Below are positions 1-8,757 of a stretch of DNA of 52,602 nucleotides, in pieces. The notes under the pieces were generated by a model. That model worked only from the letters and a program-made list of their open reading frames with translations. It did no database searches and was not told the DNA's origin. The translations under genes and the position numbers were made by a program. Origin of the DNA: a virus. The stretch covers positions 1 through 52,602 of IMG/VR virus record IMGVR_UViG_3300032287_001223; one strand, 5' to 3'. Positions within the stretch are counted from its first letter, which is position 1, and every line of letters begins with the position of its first letter.

Positions 1-123
1 CCTCTAGGACACAAGGCCGCTAAAGCCTTGAACCATCCCTTCGGAGCTTTAGCTCCTCCGGAGTCCACTTGTACTGAGTGTCAGGTCGAGAACCTTCGGT
101 TCGTTGCGTCACCGAGAAATTTC
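1..123. repeat. 123-bp terminal direct repeat, left copy
   Basis: The 123 bases at the left end are identical to the last 123 bases of the window (52480-52602). This is either an assembly overlap of a circular molecule or a true short direct terminal repeat. The repeat holds three perfect short inverted repeats: CAAGGC/GCCTTG (12-30), GGAGCT/AGCTCC (43-56) and GAACC/GGTTC (90-102). No gene in it is convincing. Confidence 0.95.
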
Positions 124-1026
124 GCTTAGTCCCCACTGGACTTCACCTATACGTTTCACGGTGCTTACAGCACTTACTGGTGGTTTCATCGGGTTGTTGC
201 CGAATCGACGTTTTGCAGTTGACCAGATTGTTGACGCTGTGTCAAGTCTTTTTTTCATTTCGACCCCTATTACTACGTAAAAAAGTTGGAAATAGGTGTT
301 GTTTTGGGGTTGAACGACGATTCTAGGCCGCAAAGCTTCAAGGCAGGCATCACATACACCGCTTTGCTGATAGGTAATGTAGGGGTGAAACGAGAGTGAA
401 TGAGTGCATGACGCTGAATGCAAAGCATTGAAACGATTGGATTTTTGGGTATGGCAAAAACGATATTCAGTAAATTGCTCACACTTTCCTACGGAAAACG
501 GCATTCCGACCCTCCATGCGCCCATGCCATGACCCACATCTACCCTCTTTAGAGGGCAAAATCAGGGGAAATCACGGTCTACAGCTCACCAAAATCGACA
601 GATCTGTCCCTTTGGGACGGCGTGCGCCTGCTATGACCCTTGGGTGCGATCAGGGGCAGGGGGTGGCGTGGCCGTGCCTTGCGTTGCGTGCGTCCTGAGC
701 CTCTAGCTATAGGTATTACACAAACACTAAACCTTTTTCATGCCCTCGTCTCAAAAACACCGGGGTCTATACAAACACCGCTAATTATTTTTTCTACAAA
801 ATACTCAAATTCTCTGCAATCAGTTCTGAAATCAGAGCTGAAAACACGATGCAACCCAATAACCCATAAACCCAATAACCCACTCTACTGGGTATCCTTT
901 ACTTTCACTACTTTGAATGCACTGCTTTGGTGCGAACTATCATCCCTTAATGAGGAGAGCAAAAATACATTATCAACTGGCGAGTCTCTGAGATCAGAGT
1001 TGTAATCAGGAATACTGAAAAAGGTA
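124..1026. other. Non-coding control region between divergent operons
   Basis: About 0.9 kb with no convincing gene. The open frames here are not supported by ribosome sites or recognisable protein sequence. It holds short hairpins (CCCTCT/AGAGGG at 543-556; GTCCC/GGGAC at about 606-618), an ACAGATCTGT palindrome (598-607), two TCTGANATCAGA palindromes (825-836, 987-998) and a stretch resembling the core of the replication gene (825-886). Together with 52301-52479 it separates the leftward AAA+ operon from the rightward terminase operon, so promoters for both are expected here. Confidence 0.6.
825..886 (+). repeat. Decayed copy of the replication-gene core, or origin-like element
   Basis: Bases 825-843 match 38915-38933 of the DUF1376 replication gene at 18 of 19 positions. 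Bases 848-858 (GATGCAACCCA) match 38961-38971 exactly, and both stretches run on into a CCCA/AACCC-rich tract. Relative to the gene, about 23 bases are missing between the blocks and the reading frame shifts. It is either a pseudogene scrap or a second copy of DNA sites that lie inside the replication gene. Confidence 0.5.
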
Positions 1027-1055
1027 TTGCATATTCCGGATCGGGTGGGTATATT
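1027..1055 (+). promoter_or_regulatory. Candidate sigma70 promoter for the structural operon
   Basis: TTGCAT (1027-1032), a 17-base spacer and TATATT (1050-1055) fit a sigma70 promoter with a weak -35 and a good -10. Transcription would start near 1062, giving a leader of about 275 bases before the small terminase gene. Inferred from sequence only. Confidence 0.4.
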
Positions 1056-1063
1056 CCCTGCCA

Positions 1064-1282
1064 ATGATGGACAAACCATCTCAAGACGCATGGGGATTGT
1101 GGGCAAGGTTAAGCGACTTGACGCTAGGCCGTTCGATTCGGCAAGCCCATCAAGAGCAGTCTCCATCCGTGTTGGCACAACTGAAAACACTCCGCCTTGA
1201 GTACCGAGGACTGAATCTTTCGTCCCTTGAAGAAATCGGTTATGGCTGTCAACAACAAGTTTGGCGAAAGCGGATGCTGTAA
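1064..1282 (+). CDS. Possible small protein upstream of terminase
   Basis: A 72-codon frame beginning just after the predicted transcription start. It has no Shine-Dalgarno site, no family I recognise and a gap of 55 bases to the next gene. The region could equally be an untranslated leader. Listed only because it fills the space between promoter and terS and its codons read plausibly; it may not be real. Confidence 0.25.
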   Translation: MMDKPSQDAWGLWARLSDLTLGRSIRQAHQEQSPSVLAQLKTLRLEYRGLNLSSLEEIGYGCQQQVWRKRML

Positions 1283-1337
1283 TCTTCGGGGTTCGTACAA
1301 CAGACGTAGCGAGTAGCCGACAAACAAAGAGGAAACA

Positions 1338-1619
1338 ATGGCAACAAAGAAATCTACTGAAGCAGTGAGTGCTCGTCGGGAGCAGCTTCGGGAAGAACAC
1401 GCCGTTGCTGTCCGTGAAAAGATTCAAGTGTCAAGCTTGGTCACCACTCTAGAAAACTTTGCTCTCGGCAAGGGAACCGCCAAGTTGACTGCGGCTCGGA
1501 TCAAAGCGATTGAGATGTTGCTGGACAAGACACTGCCGAACTTGGCTTCGATCAAGCACGAGACAGATGCGAAGAGTGTTACATTCATGATTGGTTCAAC
1601 CTTTGTAAAGCCTGAATGA
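1338..1619 (+). CDS. terS: Terminase small subunit (TerS-like)
   Basis: A 93-residue protein directly before the large terminase, with a strong ribosome site (GAGGAAACA) in front of its ATG. The C-terminal half reads like phage small terminases: a helical stretch AARIKAIEMLLDKTLPNL, in which an A-R-I-K-A-I-E-M-L-L helix is followed by K-T-L-P-N-L. TerS proteins bind the packaging site on concatemeric DNA and hand it to the large subunit. The stop overlaps the start of the next gene (ATGA), so the two are translationally coupled. Assignment rests on position and this motif. Confidence 0.75.
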   Translation: MATKKSTEAVSARREQLREEHAVAVREKIQVSSLVTTLENFALGKGTAKLTAARIKAIEMLLDKTLPNLASIKHETDAKSVTFMIGSTFVKPE

Positions 1620-3052
1620 CTGTTATCCAGTACAACCCGCCAGGACAAGTGGCAGCCGACTTTCATATTTCTGAAGCGGATGTCCGAGGAATCAAAGGGC
1701 CGGTCGGTTCTGGAAAATCCTCAACCTGCTGCATGGAGATTGTCAAACACTCCCTCAAGCAAACCCCACACAATGGTTGGCGCAAGGCTCGATGGGCTGT
1801 CATCCGTAATACCTACCCTGAACTGAAGTCCACAACGATCAAGACTTGGCAGACTTGGTTCAATGATGAGCTGGCTCCGATCAAGTGGGATGCCCCAATC
1901 ACAGCTCACATGAAGATCAAAGACTGTGGAGACGGCAACGGACTAGATCTCGAAGTCATCTTCATCGCTTTAGATAAAGCTTCCGAAACCGGCAAGCTGA
2001 GATCTCTCGAACTTACTGGAGCTTGGATCAATGAAGCCTCAGAGGTTCCGCATGAAGTCTTCAACATGGTTACACAGAGGATCGGTCGTTACCCCGCGAA
2101 GACTCACGGCGGCGGCCCCGTTCATCCATGCGTCATCCTCGATACCAACCCGCCTGACGACGATCACTGGTATTACAAGATTGCAGAAGAAGACACCCCC
2201 GAAGGATGGGAATTCTTTAACCAACCGGGTGGTCTCATTCGTCTTCAAGAGGGCGATGATGTTCAATACAAGCCGAATCCGGATGCGGAGAATGTGTTCA
2301 ACCTTCCTCAAGGGTATGAGTATTACCTGAAGATGATTAAGGGTAAGTCCGACGACTGGATAAAAGTCTTCGTCCTCGGCCAGTACGGAACCACCGCTGA
2401 CGGAAAGCCAGTCTACCCAGAGTACAACGACAGAATCCACACCTCGGAAGAGGAGATCCTTGTGAACAGAGGACTACCTCTGTACCTTGGATGGGACTTC
2501 GGACTCACCCCAGCCTGCATCGTCGGACAGATTACTGCCCGTGGACAGCTTGTGATTCTTGAAGAGTTCCTAGCTGAAGACATGGGTATCAGACAGTTTG
2601 CTCAGGAAATCGTCAAGCCAGCCTTGATGACGACCTACTCTGGAATGAGGTTCATCTCTGTTGGCGATCCTGCTGGAACGCATAGGTCTCAAGCGGATGA
2701 GAGAACCTGCTACCAAGAACTTCTGGAATCAGGGATAGCAAGTGAGCCGACCAATACAAACGATTTCATACCACGCAGAGAATCTGTTGCGTACTTCCTC
2801 AACAAGTTGGCTGGGGGAGAACCTGGATTTCTTCTCTCGCCAAACTGCCGCCAACTCCGCAAAGGGTTCCTCGGTGGTTACAGGTACGAACGACTCAAGG
2901 TTGCCGGTGAAAGATACCGAGACCGACCAGTCAAAGACAGATTCAGCCATCCACACGATGCACTCCAGTACCTCTGTTTAGCAGCTCGTAGCGGCAAAGT
3001 AGAAGTGAGAGCACGGGTAATTAAAAAAGCGTCCAGCAAAGCATGGGCATGA
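1616..3052 (+). CDS. terL: Terminase large subunit (ATPase and nuclease)
   Basis: Packaging motor of 478 residues, normal for the family. The N-terminal ATPase has Walker A GPVGSGKS (residues 28-35) and a Walker B-like stretch WINEASE (138-144), followed by the coupling-type segment ILDTNPP (174-180). The C-terminal RNase H-like nuclease shows three spaced acids: D294 in GWDFG, D351 in SVGDPAG and D448 in HPHDALQY. It cuts concatemeric DNA and pumps it into the prohead through the portal encoded next. The start overlaps the terS stop by four bases. Confidence 0.95.
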   Translation: MTVIQYNPPGQVAADFHISEADVRGIKGPVGSGKSSTCCMEIVKHSLKQTPHNGWRKARWAVIRNTYPELKSTTIKTWQTWFNDELAPIKWDAPITAHMKIKDCGDGNGLDLEVIFIALDKASETGKLRSLELTGAWINEASEVPHEVFNMVTQRIGRYPAKTHGGGPVHPCVILDTNPPDDDHWYYKIAEEDTPEGWEFFNQPGGLIRLQEGDDVQYKPNPDAENVFNLPQGYEYYLKMIKGKSDDWIKVFVLGQYGTTADGKPVYPEYNDRIHTSEEEILVNRGLPLYLGWDFGLTPACIVGQITARGQLVILEEFLAEDMGIRQFAQEIVKPALMTTYSGMRFISVGDPAGTHRSQADERTCYQELLESGIASEPTNTNDFIPRRESVAYFLNKLAGGEPGFLLSPNCRQLRKGFLGGYRYERLKVAGERYRDRPVKDRFSHPHDALQYLCLAARSGKVEVRARVIKKASSKAWA

Positions 3053-3062
3053 GGAATAAACC

Positions 3063-5087
3063 ATGACACAGGTGTATCAGGCAGCCGCGCCAGTCGAAGC
3101 AGACATCAGCGCCGTCCAAGCACAGGGCGTGGATAACTCCGACCTGATCGCTATGGGCATCTCTGGTCACATCAATTCTTGCTGGACTCAAGCGAAGATG
3201 GCTAAACAAGACATCACAGAGCGCCTACTCCAGTGCGAGCGCCAGCGGCGTGGTGAATATGATCCAGACAAAGCTATGGACATAGCCAATACTGGCGGAT
3301 CAGACATCTTCATGATGCTGACAGACGTTAAGTGTGCCGCCGCCAAGTCGTGGATTCAGGACGTAATGCTCCAAGCAAACCGTCCTTTTGACCTTGTACC
3401 CGCTCAGGAACCACAGATTCCTCCTGAAGTCCGTCTGTCGATCATCGACTTGGTTCGGACAGAGGCAGAAGATTACGTTCTTGCTGGTCAGGAACTACAC
3501 CCAGAGACATTCCGCAAGCGGATGAACGAAGTCCACGACATGATTTCTATTCGTGTCAAGGAAGAAGCCAAGGCTACCGCAGAGAGAATGGCTCAGGTCA
3601 TCCAAGATCAACTGGATGTTGGTAAGTTCAAGCCTGCCATGCAGGACTTCATTGATGACTTCGTGACGTTCCCCACGGCCATCCTCAAAGGCCCAAGCGT
3701 TCGCCGCAAGAAGCAACTCCAATGGGGGCCAAACTTCATGCCTATCGTTGTGAACGATATGATTCGTGAGGTTTCAAGGGTTTCTCCTTACGACATCTTC
3801 CCAAGCGCCAACTCAATGGGCGTGGATGACGGCTTCCTGATCCAGCGTCACCGTCTGTCGGCTAAGACCTTGGAGTCCATGAAGGGTGTCCCCGGATACT
3901 CGGACGACGAGATAGATCAAGTCATCATCCGTTACGCAAGAACTGGTTACCGGTACAACGAGTTCGGCGACCAACAGCGTGACGACCTCGAAGGCAAGAC
4001 GAATTCCCAAATGCACAACGATCACCTGATCGAAGCACTGGAATTCTGGGGGCCAGTCATGGGCGACCTGCTCATGCAGTGGGGTATGAAGGACGTAGAA
4101 CCCAACAAGGTCTACGAGATCAATGCTTGGCAAGTGGCAAACTTCACAATCAAGGTGGTTCTGAATCCAGATCCACTTGGTGAGCGCCCTTACGAGATCG
4201 CCTCATGGAGAACCATTCCTTCAGCTTTCTGGGGCATGGCTCTTCCTGAGAACATGCGCGATGTGCAAATCATGTGCAACGCCTCTGCTCGCGCACTAGC
4301 GAACAACATGGGTATCGGCTCCGGCCCTCAAGTTGAAGTGGCTGTGGACAGATTGGCTGACGGCGAAGACATTACACAGATGTATCCTTGGAAGATCTGG
4401 CAGACCACATCGGATAAAACTGGTGGCGGGCAGCCGGGTGTTCGCTTCTTTATGCCTGAGATGAAGGCTGCTGAGTTGATGGGCATCTACAACCAGTTCG
4501 CCAAACAAGCGGACGAAGTGACAGGTATCCCAAATTACATCTACGGTTCTGGCTCTGGAGCAAGTGGCGCAGGCCGCACAGCTTCTGGTCTGTCTATGTT
4601 GATGGACAACGCCGCCAAGGGAATCAAGATGGCGGTCGGCACAATCGACGATGTTGTCGTCATGGTCGTCAATCGCTTCTACATTCACAACATGATCTAC
4701 AACCCAGACCCCTACATCAAGGGTGACTTCCGTGTTGTAGCCAAGGGTGCAATGGGATTGATTGCCAAAGAACAGATCCAGGTTCGCCGCAATGAGTTCT
4801 TGAATCTTGTGCTCAGCAACCAGATCGCTCTACAGATTGTTGGCCCAGAAGGTGCTGCTTATCTGTTGCGCGAAACAGCGATGGGCTTACAGATGGATAC
4901 CGACAGATTGGTTCCATCGACAGAGATGATGAAGTTCAAACAAGAACAGATTCAGATGGCAATGCAACAGTTGCAGGCCACAATGCCACAACAACAGATT
5001 GCAGCACCAGAGGCAACAAACCCAGCCGGAGACCAAGCGCCTCCTGCAATGAATACAGTTCAACCCCAACAAGGAGTATCAGCATGA
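3063..5087 (+). CDS. Portal protein
   Basis: A 674-residue protein directly after the large terminase, preceded by AGGAATAAACC. Size and position fit the large podovirus-type portal, the dodecameric ring at the head vertex that terminase docks on. Recognisable features are the stretch SPYDIFPS near residue 240, a central region with W and Y residues, a glycine/serine turn YIYGSGSGASGAGRTASG near residue 500, and a glutamine-rich C-terminal tail that could form a coiled barrel. The stop overlaps the next start (ATGATGA). Confidence 0.88.
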   Translation: MTQVYQAAAPVEADISAVQAQGVDNSDLIAMGISGHINSCWTQAKMAKQDITERLLQCERQRRGEYDPDKAMDIANTGGSDIFMMLTDVKCAAAKSWIQDVMLQANRPFDLVPAQEPQIPPEVRLSIIDLVRTEAEDYVLAGQELHPETFRKRMNEVHDMISIRVKEEAKATAERMAQVIQDQLDVGKFKPAMQDFIDDFVTFPTAILKGPSVRRKKQLQWGPNFMPIVVNDMIREVSRVSPYDIFPSANSMGVDDGFLIQRHRLSAKTLESMKGVPGYSDDEIDQVIIRYARTGYRYNEFGDQQRDDLEGKTNSQMHNDHLIEALEFWGPVMGDLLMQWGMKDVEPNKVYEINAWQVANFTIKVVLNPDPLGERPYEIASWRTIPSAFWGMALPENMRDVQIMCNASARALANNMGIGSGPQVEVAVDRLADGEDITQMYPWKIWQTTSDKTGGGQPGVRFFMPEMKAAELMGIYNQFAKQADEVTGIPNYIYGSGSGASGAGRTASGLSMLMDNAAKGIKMAVGTIDDVVVMVVNRFYIHNMIYNPDPYIKGDFRVVAKGAMGLIAKEQIQVRRNEFLNLVLSNQIALQIVGPEGAAYLLRETAMGLQMDTDRLVPSTEMMKFKQEQIQMAMQQLQATMPQQQIAAPEATNPAGDQAPPAMNTVQPQQGVSA

Positions 5088-5353
5088 TGACCAAAAAAGT
5101 TGCCAAGAAAGGCATGATCCCCGCAGGCTACGCCAACGGCGGTAAAGCCATGAAAGAAGAAGGCAAGGGCCACGCCAAGAAAGAAATGGCTGCTTTGAAA
5201 AAAGGCGGCGCTTCCAAGAAGATCATGATGTCCGAAGCCAAAGAGTACGGCATGAAGATGGCGAATGGCGGCAAGGCATTCAAGCCTTGCGCTGGTTGCC
5301 CCATGCCAAAGAAGTGCGCTGCCGCAGGTAAGTGCTTGAAGGGTGGAAAATGA
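5084..5353 (+). CDS. Small lysine-rich protein with a cysteine cluster
   Basis: An 89-residue, very basic protein coupled to the portal gene. It contains two copies of an AGYANGGK/MANGGK-type motif and a C-terminal cysteine group, CAGCPMPKKCAAAGKC, that could bind metal. Similar ADGG/ANGG motifs occur in the gene after next and in the internal virion protein at 23733. Function unknown; the charge suggests a DNA-contacting minor head component. It overlaps both the portal stop and the next tiny frame by four bases. Confidence 0.7.
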   Translation: MMTKKVAKKGMIPAGYANGGKAMKEEGKGHAKKEMAALKKGGASKKIMMSEAKEYGMKMANGGKAFKPCAGCPMPKKCAAAGKCLKGGK

Positions 5354-5433
5354 TTTCCAAGATCGTTGAGCAGGTCAAGGCTTTGCTTGCCAAGGTCATG
5401 GAGCAAGTCAATAAGTTGAAGGAAAAGAAATGA
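5350..5433 (+). CDS. Tiny amphipathic-helix protein (27 residues)
   Basis: A 27-codon frame beginning MISKIVEQVKALL and ending NKLKEKK. Its ATG overlaps the preceding stop (ATGA at 5350-5353) and its stop overlaps the next ATG (ATGA at 5430-5433), so it fits the coupled chain exactly. The peptide has hydrophobic residues at heptad-like spacing and lysines elsewhere, as in an amphipathic or coiled-coil helix. Function unknown. The perfect coupling on both sides is the main evidence that it is translated. Confidence 0.6.
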   Translation: MISKIVEQVKALLAKVMEQVNKLKEKK

Positions 5434-6431
5434 AACCAGATTGGCAAAACAAGAGCTACGCCAAGACAAGCTCACCCACCGCCCCTTCGACTATGCACTC
5501 TAAGTTGAAGGTGGGCATGACCAGCCTTCACTCGAAGATTGCTGTCTCCAACCACAACATGCCTAGTCAGCCAAAGCCTGCTGTTCGCAAGTTTGCTGAT
5601 GGTGGTGCTGTGATGACTCGCTCAGATGATGAGATTGGTGATACCAATCCTCGCACGGGCAAGGTAGATCCTGGCAGCTATGACCGTCGAATGGCTGAAG
5701 GTGCAAAGAACATGGAGCGCCTGCGCTCTGCCGCCGACAGTATCAAGTCATTCTTCTCTGGTGAAGACAAATCCTCTTCAGACAAATCCTCTTCAGACAA
5801 CATCACCAACAATGATGGAGCGAATGAGTCTGACAAGGCAAAGAGAGAAATCATCTCTGCTGCAATGACACCAAAGTCAGAGACAAGTACAGCGATGACA
5901 GAGACAAAGACAGAACCCCCTTCATACATGAAGGGTGTCCGCGAGACTCTGATGAAGCCAAAGGCTGAGTCAACCATGACGATGCCAGCAGAAGAGGCTA
6001 AAGCACCCAAAGTATCCAAGTCTCCCAAAGCTCCCTCAGAGCCAGTTGCAGAAGTTAAGACAAAACCCATTAAGCCGGTTGGCAAGTCAGCCAGATTGAG
6101 TCCTATGGGTCAGTCGGCAAAAGACATTGAGGCAATGGTTGAAGAGAAAAAGAGACAGAAAGACATTCAGCGGAATAGCCCAGACACTGGAGACGAAGCA
6201 AAACGCCTCCGTGATCGAACAAGCAAATCTATCCCAGGTGTTGTTGGTCGATTTGATCTTCAAGGAAACCAAATTCCTGTCGGACTCGGGCCAAGATCTT
6301 CGCAAGTTTATAGCGGCGATGGAAGTACCGCTATGAGTCGCGCCGAAAACAGATACCTTCAATCGCGCATTGATGCTGGTAACTTGACAGCGATGGAGAG
6401 AGCGCAGGCTAAGCGAGCTGGCTTGATCTAA
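5430..6431 (+). CDS. Disordered head-region protein, function unknown
   Basis: A 333-residue protein rich in K, S, E, T and P, predicted to be mostly disordered. It carries the motif KFADGGAV near residue 54 and a DKSSSDKSSS duplication encoded by two tandem 15-bp units (5766-5795). The C-terminal 90 residues (SKSIPGVVGRFDLQGNQIP onward) look more ordered, with a helical end RAQAKRAGL. It sits between portal and scaffold in a chain of overlapping genes, so a head-assembly or minor virion role is likely. No family recognised. Confidence 0.7.
   Translation: MKPDWQNKSYAKTSSPTAPSTMHSKLKVGMTSLHSKIAVSNHNMPSQPKPAVRKFADGGAVMTRSDDEIGDTNPRTGKVDPGSYDRRMAEGAKNMERLRSAADSIKSFFSGEDKSSSDKSSSDNITNNDGANESDKAKREIISAAMTPKSETSTAMTETKTEPPSYMKGVRETLMKPKAESTMTMPAEEAKAPKVSKSPKAPSEPVAEVKTKPIKPVGKSARLSPMGQSAKDIEAMVEEKKRQKDIQRNSPDTGDEAKRLRDRTSKSIPGVVGRFDLQGNQIPVGLGPRSSQVYSGDGSTAMSRAENRYLQSRIDAGNLTAMERAQAKRAGLI
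5766..5795 (+). repeat. Tandem 15-bp duplication inside a gene
   Basis: The unit GACAAATCCTCTTCA occurs twice head to tail, encoding DKSSS twice. It keeps the reading frame and lies in a disordered part of the protein. Confidence 0.9.
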
Positions 6432-6664
6432 TGCTTCAGAAGCCATCAATACAAGTTTTAAACGCCCTTGCTTCACTCAAGGGTAACCCTCAGTTTGAGA
6501 CCATTCAGCAATGGATGGCGGCTTCACTGCAAGACCTATACCGCGACAGCGCCAGCACAAAGGATGAAGTCCTATGTCGTTGGCAGCAAGGAGCGGCGCA
6601 GGCTGTGAGTGAGTTTTTAGAAAAATCAAAGGATGCCGAAGAGGTTATCCGAAAGTTGCGGTAG
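6431..6664 (+). CDS. Small helical protein before the scaffold
   Basis: A 77-residue protein whose ATG overlaps the previous stop (TAATG). The sequence, with FETIQQWMAASLQDLYRD and QGAAQAVSEFLEKS, resembles small proteins often found between portal and scaffold genes in podovirus-like phages, as I recall them. Likely all-helical. Function unknown; head assembly is suggested by position only. Confidence 0.7.
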   Translation: MLQKPSIQVLNALASLKGNPQFETIQQWMAASLQDLYRDSASTKDEVLCRWQQGAAQAVSEFLEKSKDAEEVIRKLR

Positions 6665-6794
6665 ATAGTCTTAGGACTGTCTAGCAGCATTTTGCTGCAA
6701 CAGGTGCTGGCCTTCCCAGCAACCGTTGAACACCGAACAAATCACTCGAATACCGCAAGACTCGAATGTGACTGTCTCGGCTCACGGAGAAACG

Positions 6795-7679
6795 ATGTCT
6801 ACATTACCACGTGCAGTAATCGCCGCTGAAAAGCGAGCTGATGAAATTTTGCAAGAGATAGAGAAGCAGAGCCAGATGGAGCAAATGCCTCAACCTCCGG
6901 TTGAATCGCAAGACCCTCCAACTCCCCAACCTCCTATTGACTCCACGCCTCCTCCTCAAGAGGAAAGCTGGGAACACCGATTCAAGGTTTTACAAGGGAA
7001 GTACAACGCTGAAGTTCCTCGCTTTGCACATGAGAATAAAGATTTAAAAGGTCGTCTCCAGTCTCTCGAAGAACAACTCGAAGATATGAAGAACGCAAAA
7101 CCTGTCGAGCTTTTGGTTAAGCCAGAAGAGATCGAGCAATACGGTGAAGGTTTGATTGACGTAGCCCGTCGAGTCGCCAGAGAAGAGCTGGCATCGAAGG
7201 ACGCACAGATTGCAAAACTCCGATCCGAAATTGATTCTGTCAAATCTGTTCAATCACATGTCGTGCAGGACAACTTTTTTAAATCATTGACTGAAATGGT
7301 TCCCGACTGGGAGGCCCTTAACGCCGACGCTAATTTTCTAAATTGGCTCGATGGTGTTGATGACCTTACAGGAGAAACCAGACAGGCTCTTCTCGGCAAA
7401 GCAGAAAATCAACGTGATCCAGTTCGAGCTGCGAAGTTCTTCAACATGTATAAGAAGACATCACAATCGTGGGCGGCACAAAGTAACGCATCGATGGAAC
7501 AGCAAATTGTCCCACCAACAAACCAAGCTCCTTCTACACCGCAAGCGAAGAAGATTTGGACTCGCGCAGAAATCACAATTTTCTACGACAGGGTGAGACG
7601 AGGAACTATTTCAGATGCAGACGCAAGTGCCATTGAAGCTGATATTGCATCAGCATCTTTCGAGGGTCGTATTCGATGA
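6795..7679 (+). CDS. Putative scaffolding protein
   Basis: Gene directly before the coat protein. I choose ATG 6795 (294 residues) because GGAGAAACG gives it a good ribosome site; an in-frame TTG at 6726 has none. The protein starts with a helix (LPRAVIAAEKRADEILQEI), then a proline-rich linker, a long charged coiled-coil region (HRFKVLQGKY onward) and a C-terminal helical part. Position, acidic coiled-coil nature and size match phage scaffolds, which template prohead assembly and are then removed. Confidence 0.7.
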   Translation: MSTLPRAVIAAEKRADEILQEIEKQSQMEQMPQPPVESQDPPTPQPPIDSTPPPQEESWEHRFKVLQGKYNAEVPRFAHENKDLKGRLQSLEEQLEDMKNAKPVELLVKPEEIEQYGEGLIDVARRVAREELASKDAQIAKLRSEIDSVKSVQSHVVQDNFFKSLTEMVPDWEALNADANFLNWLDGVDDLTGETRQALLGKAENQRDPVRAAKFFNMYKKTSQSWAAQSNASMEQQIVPPTNQAPSTPQAKKIWTRAEITIFYDRVRRGTISDADASAIEADIASASFEGRIR

Positions 7680-7713
7680 CCCAAACAAATCAATCTTTTT
7701 TTAAGGAAATACC

Positions 7714-8712
7714 ATGTCAATTGGAGTAGCAGGCGCAGGTTCCGCAGCCCTAATCAGCGGAGCATATCCCCAGTATTCAACTGCCAGCACAACTAAATTC
7801 ATCCCTGAAGTTTGGTCTGGCAAGTTGCAAGCTAAGTTCTACAAGACAACCGTCTTGTCAGAAATCACCAACAACGATTGGGAAGGCGAGATCAAGGGTC
7901 AAGGCGATAAAGTCTATATCCGTTCAATCCCCACCATCACCATCCGCTCATACACCAAAGGTATGAATCTGACGAACGAAGTCCCCACATCCACTCCTTT
8001 GGAGTTGAACATTGACCAAGGTCAATACTTCTCCGTAGTGTTGGATGACGTTGATGCCGTTCAAGCAGACGTTAAGTTGATGGACATGTTCACCAACGAT
8101 GCCAGCGAGCAAATGAAGATCACTATCGACACTGATGTGTTGAACGGTGTGAAAACAGGCGCAGCATCTACCAACAAGGGTGCAACTGCTGGTGCTTTGT
8201 CGGCAAACATCAACTTGGGTACAACCTACGCTACCCGCGCCATCAGCAAGACCAACGTGTTGGACTTGATTTTGGACATGGGCCAAGTGTTGGACGAATC
8301 CGATGTTCCTGAGAGTGGTCGTTGGTTGGTCATTCCTTCATGGATGGCTGCAATGATTAAGAACTCTGACCTGAAGCAAGCGTACTTGACCGGCGACAGC
8401 CAGTCTCCCTTGCGTAACGGTAAGCTGGGCATGATCGACCGCTTCACCCTGTACGTCTCTAACTGCCTGCCTAACGCAGTGGATTTGGGTTCCGACTCAT
8501 CTACCGGCGGTACAGGTACTGCTGCTGACGTTCGTGGTTGGAACATCCTTGCCGGTACTCGTGATGCAATCTCCTTTGCTTCACAAATGGCAAACGTCGA
8601 GACTATCCGCGCTCAATCCACATTCGGTAACATCGTCCGTGGTTTGAATGTGTATGGTTACAAAGTGACCAAGCCAGAAGCTCTGGTCAACGCACTGGTT
8701 TCCAAGGCCTAA
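7714..8712 (+). CDS. Major capsid (coat) protein, P22-type
   Basis: A 332-residue protein with a strong ribosome site (TTAAGGAAATACC), located after the scaffold. The pattern FIPEVWSGKLQAKFYKTTVL, then GDKVYIRSIPTITI and the later FTLYVSNCLP, is typical of P22-like coat proteins found in many environmental podoviruses. It forms the icosahedral shell. A strong terminator follows directly, which would raise coat expression relative to downstream genes. Confidence 0.85.
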   Translation: MSIGVAGAGSAALISGAYPQYSTASTTKFIPEVWSGKLQAKFYKTTVLSEITNNDWEGEIKGQGDKVYIRSIPTITIRSYTKGMNLTNEVPTSTPLELNIDQGQYFSVVLDDVDAVQADVKLMDMFTNDASEQMKITIDTDVLNGVKTGAASTNKGATAGALSANINLGTTYATRAISKTNVLDLILDMGQVLDESDVPESGRWLVIPSWMAAMIKNSDLKQAYLTGDSQSPLRNGKLGMIDRFTLYVSNCLPNAVDLGSDSSTGGTGTAADVRGWNILAGTRDAISFASQMANVETIRAQSTFGNIVRGLNVYGYKVTKPEALVNALVSKA

Positions 8713-8729
8713 GCAGTTGCCATTGGATT

Positions 8730-8757
8730 GGGGGAGGCTTCGGCCTCCTCCCTTTTT
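8730..8757 (+). terminator. Rho-independent terminator after the coat gene
   Basis: A GC-rich stem of about nine pairs around a TTCG loop (GGAGGC-TTCG-GCCTCC core), followed by five T residues at 8753-8757. It starts 17 bases after the coat stop. The ATG of the next gene begins immediately after the T run. Confidence 0.9.

Noticed and set aside
109-537. 142-codon minus-strand frame in the control region
   Set aside because: No ribosome site, no recognisable protein pattern, rich in histidine, serine and cysteine as expected for chance frames, and it overlaps structured repeat DNA.
640-1005. 121-codon plus-strand frame containing KSELKT and NPITHKPNNP
   Set aside because: The part resembling the replication protein linker is explained as the 825-886 DNA copy. 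The frame shifts relative to the real gene and the rest resembles nothing.
1283-1337. GGGGTTCGTACAAC suggested a tRNA T-arm
   Set aside because: No matching acceptor, D or anticodon stems could be drawn around it.
885-1427. 180-codon minus-strand frame
   Set aside because: It runs antisense across the start of the small terminase gene and has no ribosome site or sensible protein composition.
6726-6794. Upstream TTG start extending the scaffold protein by 23 residues
   Set aside because: It has no Shine-Dalgarno site, whereas ATG 6795 has GGAGAAACG at correct spacing.
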